DNA of 10,995 bases. It comes from an uncultured Clostridia bacterium (GTDB lineage: Bacteria > Bacillota > Clostridia > TANB77 > CAG-508). A program made the position numbers and the translations under genes. Below are positions 1-6,587 of this stretch, piece after piece; the stretch's first letter is position 1, and the number at the start of each line of letters is the position of its first letter. The stretch spans positions 1 to 10,995 of the forward strand of contig CALXVO010000033.1 in NCBI GenBank assembly GCA_944392065.1. Reading direction: 5' to 3'. The notes beneath the pieces were generated by a model that was given only the letters and a program-made list of their open reading frames with translations, was not told the origin of the DNA and ran no database searches.

Positions 1-134
1 GCTTGTGAATTTACTAGAATTGGTACTAAAATCGTAGCACCAAACATAGCAAATACGTGCTGAATTGCTAAAACAATCCATTTAGCAATTGTTGGTTTTT
101 CATTAACATCTAAAAGCATCTTTTTTTTCTCCAC
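1..134 (-). CDS. Uracil/xanthine permease (NCS2 family), N-terminal part only
   Basis: This is the 5' end of a gene that runs off the left edge; 44 complete codons are present. The encoded start VEKKKMLLDVNEKPTI is followed by LAIQHVFAMFGATILVPIL, which matches the first membrane segment of nucleobase:cation symporters of the UraA/PyrP type (family motif LQHLFAMFGATxLVP). Such proteins import uracil across the cytoplasmic membrane with protons. I chose the GTG at 134 because AAAGGAGG (143-150) lies 8 bases upstream. The ATG at 119 is in frame but too far from that site. The gene is preceded by a promoter, a short leader ORF and a terminator-like hairpin, so expression is probably controlled by read-through. 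Uracil against xanthine or another nucleobase cannot be decided from this fragment. Confidence 0.88.
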   Translation of the reverse strand, partial: MEKKKMLLDVNEKPTIAKWIVLAIQHVFAMFGATILVPILVNSQ

Positions 135-170
135 AAACTTTTCCTCCTTTATTTTTTTAGGGATTTTAAA

Positions 171-201
171 CAAAAAAATATCACTAAATATTTTTAGTGA
201 T
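171..201 (-). terminator. Intrinsic terminator-like hairpin in the permease leader (probable attenuator)
   Basis: On the minus strand ATCACTAAA pairs with TTTAGTGAT (9 bp, 4-base loop, 201-180). An A and a run of seven T (178-172) follow directly. Only about 30 bases separate the T-run from the permease ribosome binding site, and I see no promoter in that gap, so permease transcripts must read through this hairpin. The stop codon of the upstream leader ORF (196-194) lies inside the 5' arm of the stem. Confidence 0.7.
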
Positions 202-304
202 TTAATAAAGTATAGATTAAATTAGTCACAACAGCAAAAGCAAGTATATTTACTTTGCCAAATTTTAATATATTTGCTTTTATTTTTTGCATACTTTTTC
301 TCAT
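194..304 (-). CDS. Short leader ORF, 36 residues, upstream of the permease
   Basis: The ORF has an ATG start with AAGGGTG 5 bases upstream and a TAA stop inside the terminator stem. The peptide begins with the basic stretch MRKSMQKIKANILKFGK, continues with the hydrophobic stretch VNILAFAVVTNLIYTLL and ends NH. The promoter at 349-321 would start the transcript only a few bases before it. The first half of the gene is A-rich and the second half is U-rich in the RNA, just ahead of the hairpin. This layout resembles the E. coli pyrBI leader (pyrL), where low UTP slows RNA polymerase and the closely following ribosome prevents the terminator from folding. That parallel is inference. The peptide could instead be a functional small membrane peptide. 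I recognise no family. Confidence 0.5.
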   Translation of the reverse strand: MRKSMQKIKANILKFGKVNILAFAVVTNLIYTLLNH

Positions 305-320
305 TTTTGCACCCTTAAAA

Positions 321-349
321 ATATTACTATAATTTAGATTAAATTTCAA
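321..349 (-). promoter_or_regulatory. Sigma-A-type promoter for the permease leader
   Basis: On the minus strand TTGAAA (349-344) and TAATAT (326-321) are separated by 17 bases. This is close to the consensus and places the start of transcription near 314, ten bases before the leader ORF's ATG. No other candidate lies between here and the permease. Confidence 0.6.
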
Positions 350-654
350 GTGTTTTTAAATATTTTTTATTTAATTTGTTACTAGATAATGGTGTTGTAA
401 AAATTTCATTCTTACACCTAGGTATTTATGATAGATATATTTACAATACTATTATCCTGTAACTTTAATTTAGTGTTAGGTGTGTTACTTCTACATTATT
501 TTTCTTTTTAGTTAACATTTTAAAAATGCTGTCATTCGCATAATTATCTATAATTAAAGCTTTCTTATTTGCTTCTTTATAATTTCAATAATTACTATAC
601 GCATCATATATACTCTTTGCTTAATATTTTCTATTTCAGTAAGTTATTGTAAAA
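350..654. other. Mostly non-coding AT-rich stretch between the permease leader and tRNA-Thr
   Basis: Apart from the gene remnant described at 465-590, I find no open reading frame with a ribosome binding site, no clear terminator after the tRNA and no convincing promoter. ACACCTA (414-420) and TAGGTGT (477-483) are complementary but 56 bases apart. The region looks like decayed DNA. Confidence 0.5.
465..590 (-). pseudogene. Probable remnant of an ORF6N/RhuM-like protein (C-terminal part)
   Basis: On the minus strand, 575-465 encodes 36 residues without a start codon, including KKALIIDNYANDSIFKML followed by TKKKNNVEVTHLT. To my memory this resembles the stretch K-x-I-x-L-I-D-N-Y-V-D-x-S-V-L-x-x-L-x-K-K-x-x-N-V-x-V-x-I-Y-T found near the C-terminus of ORF6N/RhuM-type proteins, which occur on phages and other mobile elements. 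Upstream the frame closes at a TGA, but the next frame gives IEIIKK, the residues expected just before, so a frameshift is likely. No ribosome binding site is present. The piece lies about 80 bases downstream of a tRNA gene, a usual place for integrated elements. The call rests on remembered family resemblance only. Confidence 0.4.
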
Positions 655-730
655 TGGAGCCAATAAGCAGAATCGAACTGCTGACCTACGGGTTACGAAT
701 CCGTTGCTCTACCAACTGAGCTATATTGGC
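655..730 (-). tRNA. tRNA-Thr, anticodon CGU
   Basis: The 76-base cloverleaf reads on the minus strand from 730. The acceptor stem GCCAATA/TATTGGC is perfect. The D arm is GCTC/GAGC with AGTTGGTA. The T arm AGCAG/CTGCT carries TTCGATT, the discriminator is T and CCA is encoded. The anticodon loop TTCGTAA gives anticodon CGU, which reads the threonine codon ACG. The anticodon stem ACGGA/CCCGT has an A-C mismatch at the pair closing the loop (31-39). As an ANN-decoding tRNA it is a predicted substrate for t6A37 modification, and tsaE and tsaB are encoded in the same window. Confidence 0.95.
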
Positions 731-768
731 ATTTCTATAAATTTCTTTATTTTTCAAGTTACTAAGAT

Positions 769-777
769 ATTGTAACA
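769..777 (-). promoter_or_regulatory. Possible extended -10 promoter for tRNA-Thr
   Basis: TGTTACAAT on the minus strand is an extended -10 element (TG, one base, TACAAT) about 39 bases before the tRNA 5' end. There is no recognisable -35 hexamer in the A-rich stretch upstream. It lies just after the terminator at 807-846, so the tRNA needs a promoter in about this place. Confidence 0.3.
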
Positions 778-806
778 TAAATTTTAATTTTTTTCTATAT
801 TATTTC

Positions 807-846
807 ATCAAAAAATGCTAATTGTTTAAAATTAGCATTTTTTGAT
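807..846 (-). terminator. Intrinsic terminator after the surface-protein operon
   Basis: ATCAAAAAATGCTAATT (807-823) and its reverse complement (830-846) form a 17-bp stem with a 6-base loop. On the minus strand the 3' arm ends in a run of six T. It lies 35 bases after the stop codon of the membrane-anchored SH3 protein gene. The A and T runs are symmetrical, so it could also act in the other direction. Confidence 0.85.
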
Positions 847-880
847 ATTTATATTGCTATTCTTTATCATAATATATTCT

Positions 881-2536
881 TTAGAAGTGTTTTCCTCTTT
901 TTCTTTTTGAATTACTTTCTTCATAATAATCTGGCTTAATATCTGCACCAAAATTTTCTTCTATTACGCTTTTTCTTGTTTGCTCTTTTTCGTTTAATTC
1001 TGGTTTCTGCTTATTTGTTTCGTCTAATTGCACTTCATTTTCAGTATTTACGTTATTCATTTTATTCTCTGTACTTTCACTTAAGCTATTATCTCTATCC
1101 TCTTCTTCAATACTGTTTTGTTCCATTTTACTATCCATATCATTATTTAAAGAAGAAAATCCTCCATAATAAGTTCCATAGTCATCGTCTTCTTTACTTT
1201 TTCTACGTTTTACCACTACCACAATGATAATAACTAATATAATAAGGATAGCTAGAACAATACCACCATATAAGAATAAATCTTCATCATCGATTCCCGC
1301 AATTATTTGACTCTTTTCTGGCTCATGTATATTTGCAATAATTTGATATGTTACCGTTTCTGTCTCTCCATCCTCATTTTCCGATTTTACAAGTATTGTT
1401 ATTATGTTTTCTCCTAATTTTAATTCGTTATTTCCGACAATTTCTATTATAGCACTTTCCAAATTAGATTTTGCATTAATCATTAAATTCGTTACCGTGA
1501 TATCTGGTACGTCTAATGCATATTCATAAATATTACTACTAAATTCTGGTGATAATGTATAACCTTCTATCGAAAGTTCAGATAAGCCAATACCATTTAC
1601 TACTGTCTCTCCTACTTCACCTTTTGTTACATTTATTGTATAAGTTCTTTCTGTTCCGTCTTCGGCTGTTACTTTAATCTCTACTGTATTTTCTCCCATC
1701 AACAAATTGTTATTTCCAGTAATCTCAACTTCTGCATTATCGTCCTCTGCTGTTGCAGTAATATCAATGGAAGTGACATCTGCTCCTACTGTCAAACTAT
1801 ATTCTGTAACATCACTATTAAATTCTGGTGTTAGTGTTAGTCCATCTTCTATTGTTAGAGATTCTAGATTTTTATTATTGGATTCCTCTGGTTTTTCTGT
1901 TGTTAAATAGTTACTACTAATATAGGCTGTTTGTCCATTATAGCTTACTCTGCTCCAACCATTACTTCCTCTTCCTGTTCTTGTAACACTATCTCCCGCA
2001 TCTAAAGATCCTACTACATTACTACTTGTGCTATAACTTGATCTTATATTCACACTACTTGTTGCATAAACAGTTTCATTTACTTCTGTAAATGTTGGTG
2101 TAGATTGTCCTGAACTACCACTTCCAGAATTGCCTCCACCTGAACTGCTATTGCCACTTGAAGAGCTTGCATTTACTGTTACAGCAATCTCCTCACTACC
2201 TGTAACTTCATTTTCACTTGTATCTCCAACATCTGTTGCCTCAATTGTCACCGTAGCCGTTCCAGCTTTTTTAGCTGTAAGAGTAATTGTTTGGCTACCT
2301 GTTACCCAAACTGATGAACTACTTACTTCTACTACACTAGAATTTGATGAAGAAATAGTAAATTGTCCCTCACAATTAGTAGCTGTTATAGTAAAAGTTG
2401 TCGTGTTTCCAGCTGTTAATGTAACAGATGACTTCGATATAGAAAAATTTCCTTGTGCAGCATGTGATACTAAAGGTAACATTAATATTATAAAAATACA
2501 TGTTAATAGTATCCAGCAAATTTTATTTTTTTTCAT
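881..2536 (-). CDS. Membrane-anchored surface protein with Ig-like, SH3 and two cadherin-like domains
   Basis: The 551-residue protein has a signal peptide (1-26, ending SHA-AQG). An Ig-like (BIG2-type) beta domain follows at about 30-122, then a Ser/Gly-rich linker (123-148). A bacterial SH3 domain lies at about 153-212 (VYATSSVNIRSS to TAYISSNYL). Two cadherin-like beta-sandwich repeats lie at about 224-304 and 319-402, each with the pattern L-x-x-L-x-x-E/S-x-G...L-S/T-P-E-F...Y. A membrane segment (422-443) is followed by KRRKSK and a roughly 100-residue acidic, Asn-rich tail that ends in the basic SKRKRGKHF. It should sit in the membrane with its domains in the wall. SH3 domains of this type usually bind peptidoglycan. 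AGGAGG lies 8 bases before the ATG. The gene starts 20 bases after the dockerin hydrolase gene, so the two are one transcript. Exact ligands are unknown. Confidence 0.85.
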   Translation of the reverse strand: MKKNKICWILLTCIFIILMLPLVSHAAQGNFSISKSSVTLTAGNTTTFTITATNCEGQFTISSSNSSVVEVSSSSVWVTGSQTITLTAKKAGTATVTIEATDVGDTSENEVTGSEEIAVTVNASSSSGNSSSGGGNSGSGSSGQSTPTFTEVNETVYATSSVNIRSSYSTSSNVVGSLDAGDSVTRTGRGSNGWSRVSYNGQTAYISSNYLTTEKPEESNNKNLESLTIEDGLTLTPEFNSDVTEYSLTVGADVTSIDITATAEDDNAEVEITGNNNLLMGENTVEIKVTAEDGTERTYTINVTKGEVGETVVNGIGLSELSIEGYTLSPEFSSNIYEYALDVPDITVTNLMINAKSNLESAIIEIVGNNELKLGENIITILVKSENEDGETETVTYQIIANIHEPEKSQIIAGIDDEDLFLYGGIVLAILIILVIIIVVVVKRRKSKEDDDYGTYYGGFSSLNNDMDSKMEQNSIEEEDRDNSLSESTENKMNNVNTENEVQLDETNKQKPELNEKEQTRKSVIEENFGADIKPDYYEESNSKRKRGKHF

Positions 2537-2556
2537 TTATTTTTCCTCCTGGTTCT

Positions 2557-4734
2557 TTATATTTCTATTTTTGAATTTCCCATAATATAATTTTTGATTT
2601 TCATGTAGTCTGTTGCTTTTACATTTCCATCACTATTTACATCAGCTGCTTGTTTTTGTGCACTTATTAAACTTGTAGAACCCATGATATAATTTTTAAT
2701 TCTCATATAATCTGTTGCTTTTACTTCTCCATCGCCATTGGTATCTCCCATTTTTACTACAGTATAAGTATTTCCATTATATTTTATTGTATAGCCAGTA
2801 CCTATATTTCCAGAAGTTACTGTTTTTCCATTTGCATCTTTTATAACAGCGTCAGAAGCTTTGCTAACAATATTACTTACTGTTATATCTGGTTCACACA
2901 CTAAGCTAGAACCTGTTGTTTTAAATCCGCTACCACTAATTGCAGAGGAACCTGTACTATTAACTGGTTCAATATAATTTCCATCTTTATCTCCTCTAGC
3001 AACATAGCCTGTTACTCCTGATCCTGTAACTATTTTATCCCAAGTATATCCATTTGCTGTTGATACTGCCTTTTCTATTCTTGTCAAATAATCTCCTTTG
3101 TCAGCATATCCTAATATATCTGAGCTTGTACCCGGGTTACTTCTTATTGTTAGTCCGCCATTACATACAACCTTTACTATATCACTTCCATCAGATGTAG
3201 AACCCGTATCAGATACTTCTTCTAAGTATCTCGCTACTATATAACCTTGCATTCCATCTGCTAGCATTACTCTGGACCAATTATATCCATCAATATTGTT
3301 GTATTTTCCTTTTTCTATTATTGTAACTCTTTGTCCCACTGTAAGTGTTGTTATTACTGTTGTATTACTTGTTCCAGGTCCATTTCTTAAATTTCCCGGT
3401 TCTACAGCTATTGCTGTAATTTCACAATTTGTAACATCATCTATTACTTTAAATCCAGTTGATATAATATATCCCTTTGTACCATCATCTAAAACCACTT
3501 TATCCCAAATATATCCATTTTCTTTTTCAGAACCAACTTCTATTCTTAAAATTTTATCATTTTTATTTAAAGTTTTTAACTTCGTAGATGATGTACTCTT
3601 AGATTTGTATACTATAACTGATGAGTTAGTTATTTGTATGTTTTGTGTTACTATTGATTGTGAACCCGGCATTGCACATTTTGTCCCCGGCATATTTTCA
3701 AATACAGGTATAACAAAATTAAATGACATATCTAAATTACTATCTATTTCTTTATAAGTTTTCATTATACTTGTACCTTCTGTTTTAGATGCTGAAACAT
3801 TTTGCTGATACTGATGCCAATACAAACTTCCATCACTGCTGTCCACATCAAACTTTTGTAAATATAATGTGTTTTGTCCTTTAGCTATATATCCTTCTGC
3901 CAAGAATTCAGCTCCGCCTTTTATAGATTTTTCTGGATCAGTCCAACCTTGCTTTTTTGCATAAGCTAAAGCATTATTTATTATTGTAGAACTTCCAGAT
4001 CCTGTCGCATTTACATTTAAGAAGTTATAATAGCCTGTATAACCCGTATATGTTCCTGTTGAAGTAGCTGAACCTGTCGGCCCCTGCTCTTGAACTATTC
4101 TTGATGCTAAATGATATGGGCTTATTCCAGCCCCTTCTGCCGCTTCCATTATAACCTTTGCATAAGATTTGTTTATTGTTTTTGTAGAACCACTTGTATC
4201 TGTATATTTAATTGAACTTACATCTAAATAGGTTCCATCCAAAATTTGTTCTACTCCATCTATAGTATATGTATTATTTTTCCATTCCAAATTTTCAAAT
4301 TGAAAAATGTAATCTTCATATAATGAATTTCTAGGATCCATATAGTAAGAAACAGTAGATGCAGAAGCACATCTCCAACTTCCATTATCATATGGCTTAT
4401 CACCACATACAGAACACACCCATTCGCCTGACTTACTCTGTACGAGATTTCTTCCATGTAAAGCTGTTGTCTCATTTTTTATTACTGTATCCCAATCGAG
4501 TCCGGTATACAATATCGTAAATGTCCAGTTTGGATGTTCATTCAATAAATCATCTAGTAGCGATGAATATCCTGGATAATCATCTAGTATGTCACTTCCC
4601 TTTTTATATTCTTTAGTACTTTGTGAAGCAGCTTGTACATCACTTACTAAAAAAATATTTATAAATACTCCAATAATAAATATTAAAATTAACAATAAGC
4701 TAAGCCCTTTTATTAATTTATTACTTATATCCAT
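2557..4734 (-). CDS. Secreted glucosaminidase (GH73-type) with three SH3-like domains and a C-terminal dockerin
   Basis: The 725-residue protein starts with a signal peptide (1-36, hydrophobic 10-30, ending VQAAS). Residues about 60-345 form the wall hydrolase region, with DPRNSLYEDYIFQFENL (133-149) and SPYHLASRIVQEQG (205-218) typical of clostridial beta-N-acetylglucosaminidases. E216 is the likely catalytic acid. Cys107, Cys110 and Cys122 form a small cysteine cluster. Three SH3-like repeats follow (about 362-428, 436-504, 518-582). The C-terminus has two dockerin repeats with calcium loops D664-x-N-x-D-G...D675 and D698-x-N-x-D-G...D709, each followed by IKNYIMG. It should cut glycan strands of peptidoglycan outside the cell and may dock to a cohesin. 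Ribosome site GGAGG lies 11 bases upstream of the ATG, and a strong promoter lies at 4811-4783. It is the first gene of a two-gene operon. Confidence 0.88.
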   Translation of the reverse strand: MDISNKLIKGLSLLLILIFIIGVFINIFLVSDVQAASQSTKEYKKGSDILDDYPGYSSLLDDLLNEHPNWTFTILYTGLDWDTVIKNETTALHGRNLVQSKSGEWVCSVCGDKPYDNGSWRCASASTVSYYMDPRNSLYEDYIFQFENLEWKNNTYTIDGVEQILDGTYLDVSSIKYTDTSGSTKTINKSYAKVIMEAAEGAGISPYHLASRIVQEQGPTGSATSTGTYTGYTGYYNFLNVNATGSGSSTIINNALAYAKKQGWTDPEKSIKGGAEFLAEGYIAKGQNTLYLQKFDVDSSDGSLYWHQYQQNVSASKTEGTSIMKTYKEIDSNLDMSFNFVIPVFENMPGTKCAMPGSQSIVTQNIQITNSSVIVYKSKSTSSTKLKTLNKNDKILRIEVGSEKENGYIWDKVVLDDGTKGYIISTGFKVIDDVTNCEITAIAVEPGNLRNGPGTSNTTVITTLTVGQRVTIIEKGKYNNIDGYNWSRVMLADGMQGYIVARYLEEVSDTGSTSDGSDIVKVVCNGGLTIRSNPGTSSDILGYADKGDYLTRIEKAVSTANGYTWDKIVTGSGVTGYVARGDKDGNYIEPVNSTGSSAISGSGFKTTGSSLVCEPDITVSNIVSKASDAVIKDANGKTVTSGNIGTGYTIKYNGNTYTVVKMGDTNGDGEVKATDYMRIKNYIMGSTSLISAQKQAADVNSDGNVKATDYMKIKNYIMGNSKIEI

Positions 4735-4782
4735 ATTAAAGCTTTCCTCCTCATTCGTTTTATCGACATTTTTTTCAAGTAC

Positions 4783-4811
4783 AGTATATCATTAATCTTT
4801 TTTGACGTCAA
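4783..4811 (-). promoter_or_regulatory. Sigma-A promoter of the surface-protein operon, with a palindrome over the -35
   Basis: On the minus strand TTGACG (4811-4806) and TATACT (4788-4783) are 17 bases apart, a near-consensus promoter. The start should be near 4776, giving a leader of about 40 bases. The -35 hexamer is half of the perfect 10-base palindrome TTGACGTCAA (4802-4811), a possible operator. Confidence 0.75.
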
Positions 4812-4842
4812 CCCAATTATTTTTATTTTTTTTGATATTTTC

Positions 4843-4871
4843 TTTACAAAAAAAACAGTTTAATATACAAT
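4843..4871 (+). promoter_or_regulatory. Sigma-A promoter for tsaE and the downstream genes
   Basis: TTTACA (4843-4848) and TACAAT (4866-4871) are 17 bases apart, each five of six to consensus. The transcript would start near 4878 and have a leader of about 90 bases. It diverges from the surface operon promoter about 32 bases away, so both share one regulatory gap. Confidence 0.7.
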
Positions 4872-4911
4872 AATATAGAAATTTGTATTTACTATTATTC
4901 AAAATCGTTTA

Positions 4912-4945
4912 AAGGTTTCTAGGTTAAACCTTATTGAAAAACCTA
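4912..4945 (+). promoter_or_regulatory. Alternative hairpins in the tsaE leader RNA
   Basis: AAGGTTT (4912-4918) pairs with AAACCTT (4926-4932), a 7-bp stem with a 7-base loop. The loop contains TAGGTT (4920-4925), which can instead pair with AACCTA (4940-4945). The second stem spans the 3' arm of the first, so the two are best read as alternatives. No T-run follows, so this is not a terminator. A regulatory role is possible but not shown. Confidence 0.3.
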
Positions 4946-4970
4946 AATTTTAAATATAAGGAAATACTAT

Positions 4971-5399
4971 ATGAATACATACCTTTCCAAAAATGAACAG
5001 GATACCATAAATTTTGCAGAAAATTTTGCTATGAATTTAAAAGTTGGAGATATTGTTCTTCTCTCAGGTGAACTTGGCTCCGGCAAAACTAAGTTTGTCC
5101 AAGGAGTTTTAAAACATTTTGGTTTAGAAAGCGAAATATCTAGTCCTACTTTTACAATAGTAAATGAGTACAATACTGAAAAAGTAAATATTTATCATTT
5201 TGATGTGTATCGTTTAGCTGATTCTGATGAATTTTATGCCATGGGTGGAGATGAATATTTTTCAGATGGAATCTGTCTAATCGAATGGGGAGAAATAATT
5301 GAAGATATTTTGCCTAAGCCTTATACGAAAATAACTTTTAGTAAAAATAATGAACATTTCGATTATAGAGAACTAAAAATAGAAAAAATTGAAAAATAG
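4971..5399 (+). CDS. tsaE: tRNA t6A biosynthesis ATPase TsaE
   Basis: The 142-residue protein is the usual length for TsaE (YjeE). It has a Walker A motif GELGSGKT (33-40), the conserved SPTFTIVNEY (58-67), HFDVYRL (76-82) and LIEWGE (103-108). TsaE is the ATPase that works with TsaB and TsaD to transfer threonylcarbamoyl to A37 of ANN-reading tRNAs in the cytoplasm. AAGGA lies 8 bases before the ATG. The gene is the first of a plus-strand cluster behind the promoter at 4843-4871. The next gene, the TsaB-RimI fusion, starts 21 bases after its stop, which matches the tsaE-tsaB-rimI order common in Firmicutes. TsaD is not in this window. Confidence 0.95.
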   Translation: MNTYLSKNEQDTINFAENFAMNLKVGDIVLLSGELGSGKTKFVQGVLKHFGLESEISSPTFTIVNEYNTEKVNIYHFDVYRLADSDEFYAMGGDEYFSDGICLIEWGEIIEDILPKPYTKITFSKNNEHFDYRELKIEKIEK

Positions 5400-5420
5400 A
5401 ATGATATTAGGTGATAATAA

Positions 5421-6587
5421 ATGAAAATACTTGCAATTGATACCTCTTCTAAGAGATGCAGTGTTGCTATTTTAGAAGATTCAAACATTTTGATTAATCT
5501 ATATAATGATGATGAAAAAACGCACTCTGTGAAACTAATGCCTATGGTGGAAGAGGCTTTTCAGAAAACTAATTTAACATTGGAAGATATTCAGCTTTTG
5601 GCATGCTGTGTCGGACCTGGTTCTTTTACAGGCGTACGCATTGGAATTGCTACCATTAAAGCATTTGCAGATGTAACCAATATTCCCGTAGTTGGAATAA
5701 GCTCTTTAGAAAGCTTAGCTTATAATGTAAAAGAAAAAGTAGCATCTTCTAGTTTAATTTGTTCGTTAATTGATGCAAAAAATGAAAATGTATATTGCGG
5801 ATTATATTATTTTGAAAATAATACCTGTAATACAGTAGCTATTCTTACTGAGAGCTTAGATGTAATAATATTTGTTATTCAAGAAAAGTTTGAAGCAATA
5901 AAGAAATTAAATCCAAACATACAAGACATTATTTTTGTTGGAGATGCTTGTCAAGTATATCAAAATACGCTTTCCTCTTCTTTTGCAAATGCAAAATTTG
6001 CTACAGAGGAAGAAAACATGCAAAGTGGAATTAGTGTTGCAAAAGCAGGACTTCGAAAATATCAAGATGGTGAATATGGAGACTCCTCTTCTATCTTACC
6101 TATCTATCTTAGAAAATCACAGGCAGAAAGAGCATTCGAAGAAAAAATAAAAATTATGGACATGACGATGGAAGGTATTGAGACCATAGCTCCAAACTTT
6201 CAGACTGAATTCGATGAATTTTGGAACATTAATAATTTAAGAAATGATTTTGCTAATCCCAATTCAAAATATTTTGTTGCAAAAATAGACGATGAAATTG
6301 TTGGTTTTGCAGGAATTTTAAAAATATGTGATGAAGCAAATATTATGAACATTGCAACTAAAGTAAGTAAAAGGCATTTGGGAATTGGAACAAAATTACT
6401 AGAGGCTCTTATCTCTTCTGCCAAAGAAATGGGATGTACTAGCATAACTTTAGAAGTAAATGATCATAATACTGTTGCCATAAATTTGTATGAAAAATTT
6501 AATTTTAAACGAATAGGTATAAGAAAAAAGTATTATAATAATACCGATGATGCAATTATAATGACACTAAATGAGGACAGGCACTAA
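5421..6587 (+). CDS. tsaB-rimI: Fusion of TsaB (t6A complex subunit) and RimI (N-alpha-acetyltransferase)
   Basis: The 388-residue protein is about the sum of TsaB and RimI. Residues 1-237 are TsaB: MKILAIDTSS at the start, GPGSFTGVRIG (65-75) and PIYLRKSQAER (227-237) near the end. TsaB forms a heterodimer with TsaD in the t6A pathway. Residues about 243-388 are a GNAT domain of the RimI type: acetyl-CoA loop KRHLGIGTKLL (317-327), LEVNDHNTVAINLYEKFNF (344-362) with Y357 in the usual catalytic position, and IIMTL near the end. RimI acetylates N-terminal residues, classically ribosomal protein S18. There is no stop or frameshift between the halves, and the linker is short (238-243). AGGTGA lies 6 bases before the ATG. 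The last codons, for EDRH, lie in a REP-like repeat. Confidence 0.93.
   Translation: MKILAIDTSSKRCSVAILEDSNILINLYNDDEKTHSVKLMPMVEEAFQKTNLTLEDIQLLACCVGPGSFTGVRIGIATIKAFADVTNIPVVGISSLESLAYNVKEKVASSSLICSLIDAKNENVYCGLYYFENNTCNTVAILTESLDVIIFVIQEKFEAIKKLNPNIQDIIFVGDACQVYQNTLSSSFANAKFATEEENMQSGISVAKAGLRKYQDGEYGDSSSILPIYLRKSQAERAFEEKIKIMDMTMEGIETIAPNFQTEFDEFWNINNLRNDFANPNSKYFVAKIDDEIVGFAGILKICDEANIMNIATKVSKRHLGIGTKLLEALISSAKEMGCTSITLEVNDHNTVAINLYEKFNFKRIGIRKKYYNNTDDAIIMTLNEDRH

Noticed and set aside
194..304. Leader peptide as an AgrD-like cyclic lactone autoinducer
   Set aside because: The basic then hydrophobic N-terminus is suggestive, but there is no cysteine or serine ring segment, no acidic C-terminal tail and no agrB beside it.
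414..483. ACACCTA/TAGGTGT pair as the closing stem of a riboswitch
   Set aside because: Only 7 pairs around a 56-base AT-rich loop with no conserved internal motif; such pairs are expected by chance, and the right arm overlaps the gene remnant.
2130..2585. Open frame of 151 codons on the plus strand
   Set aside because: It is the reverse strand of the surface protein's Ser/Gly/Thr-rich 5' end, has no ribosome site and has no family resemblance.
3296..3757. Open frame of 153 codons on the plus strand
   Set aside because: It lies opposite the SH3 region of the glucosaminidase gene, where the coding frame is fully supported by domains.
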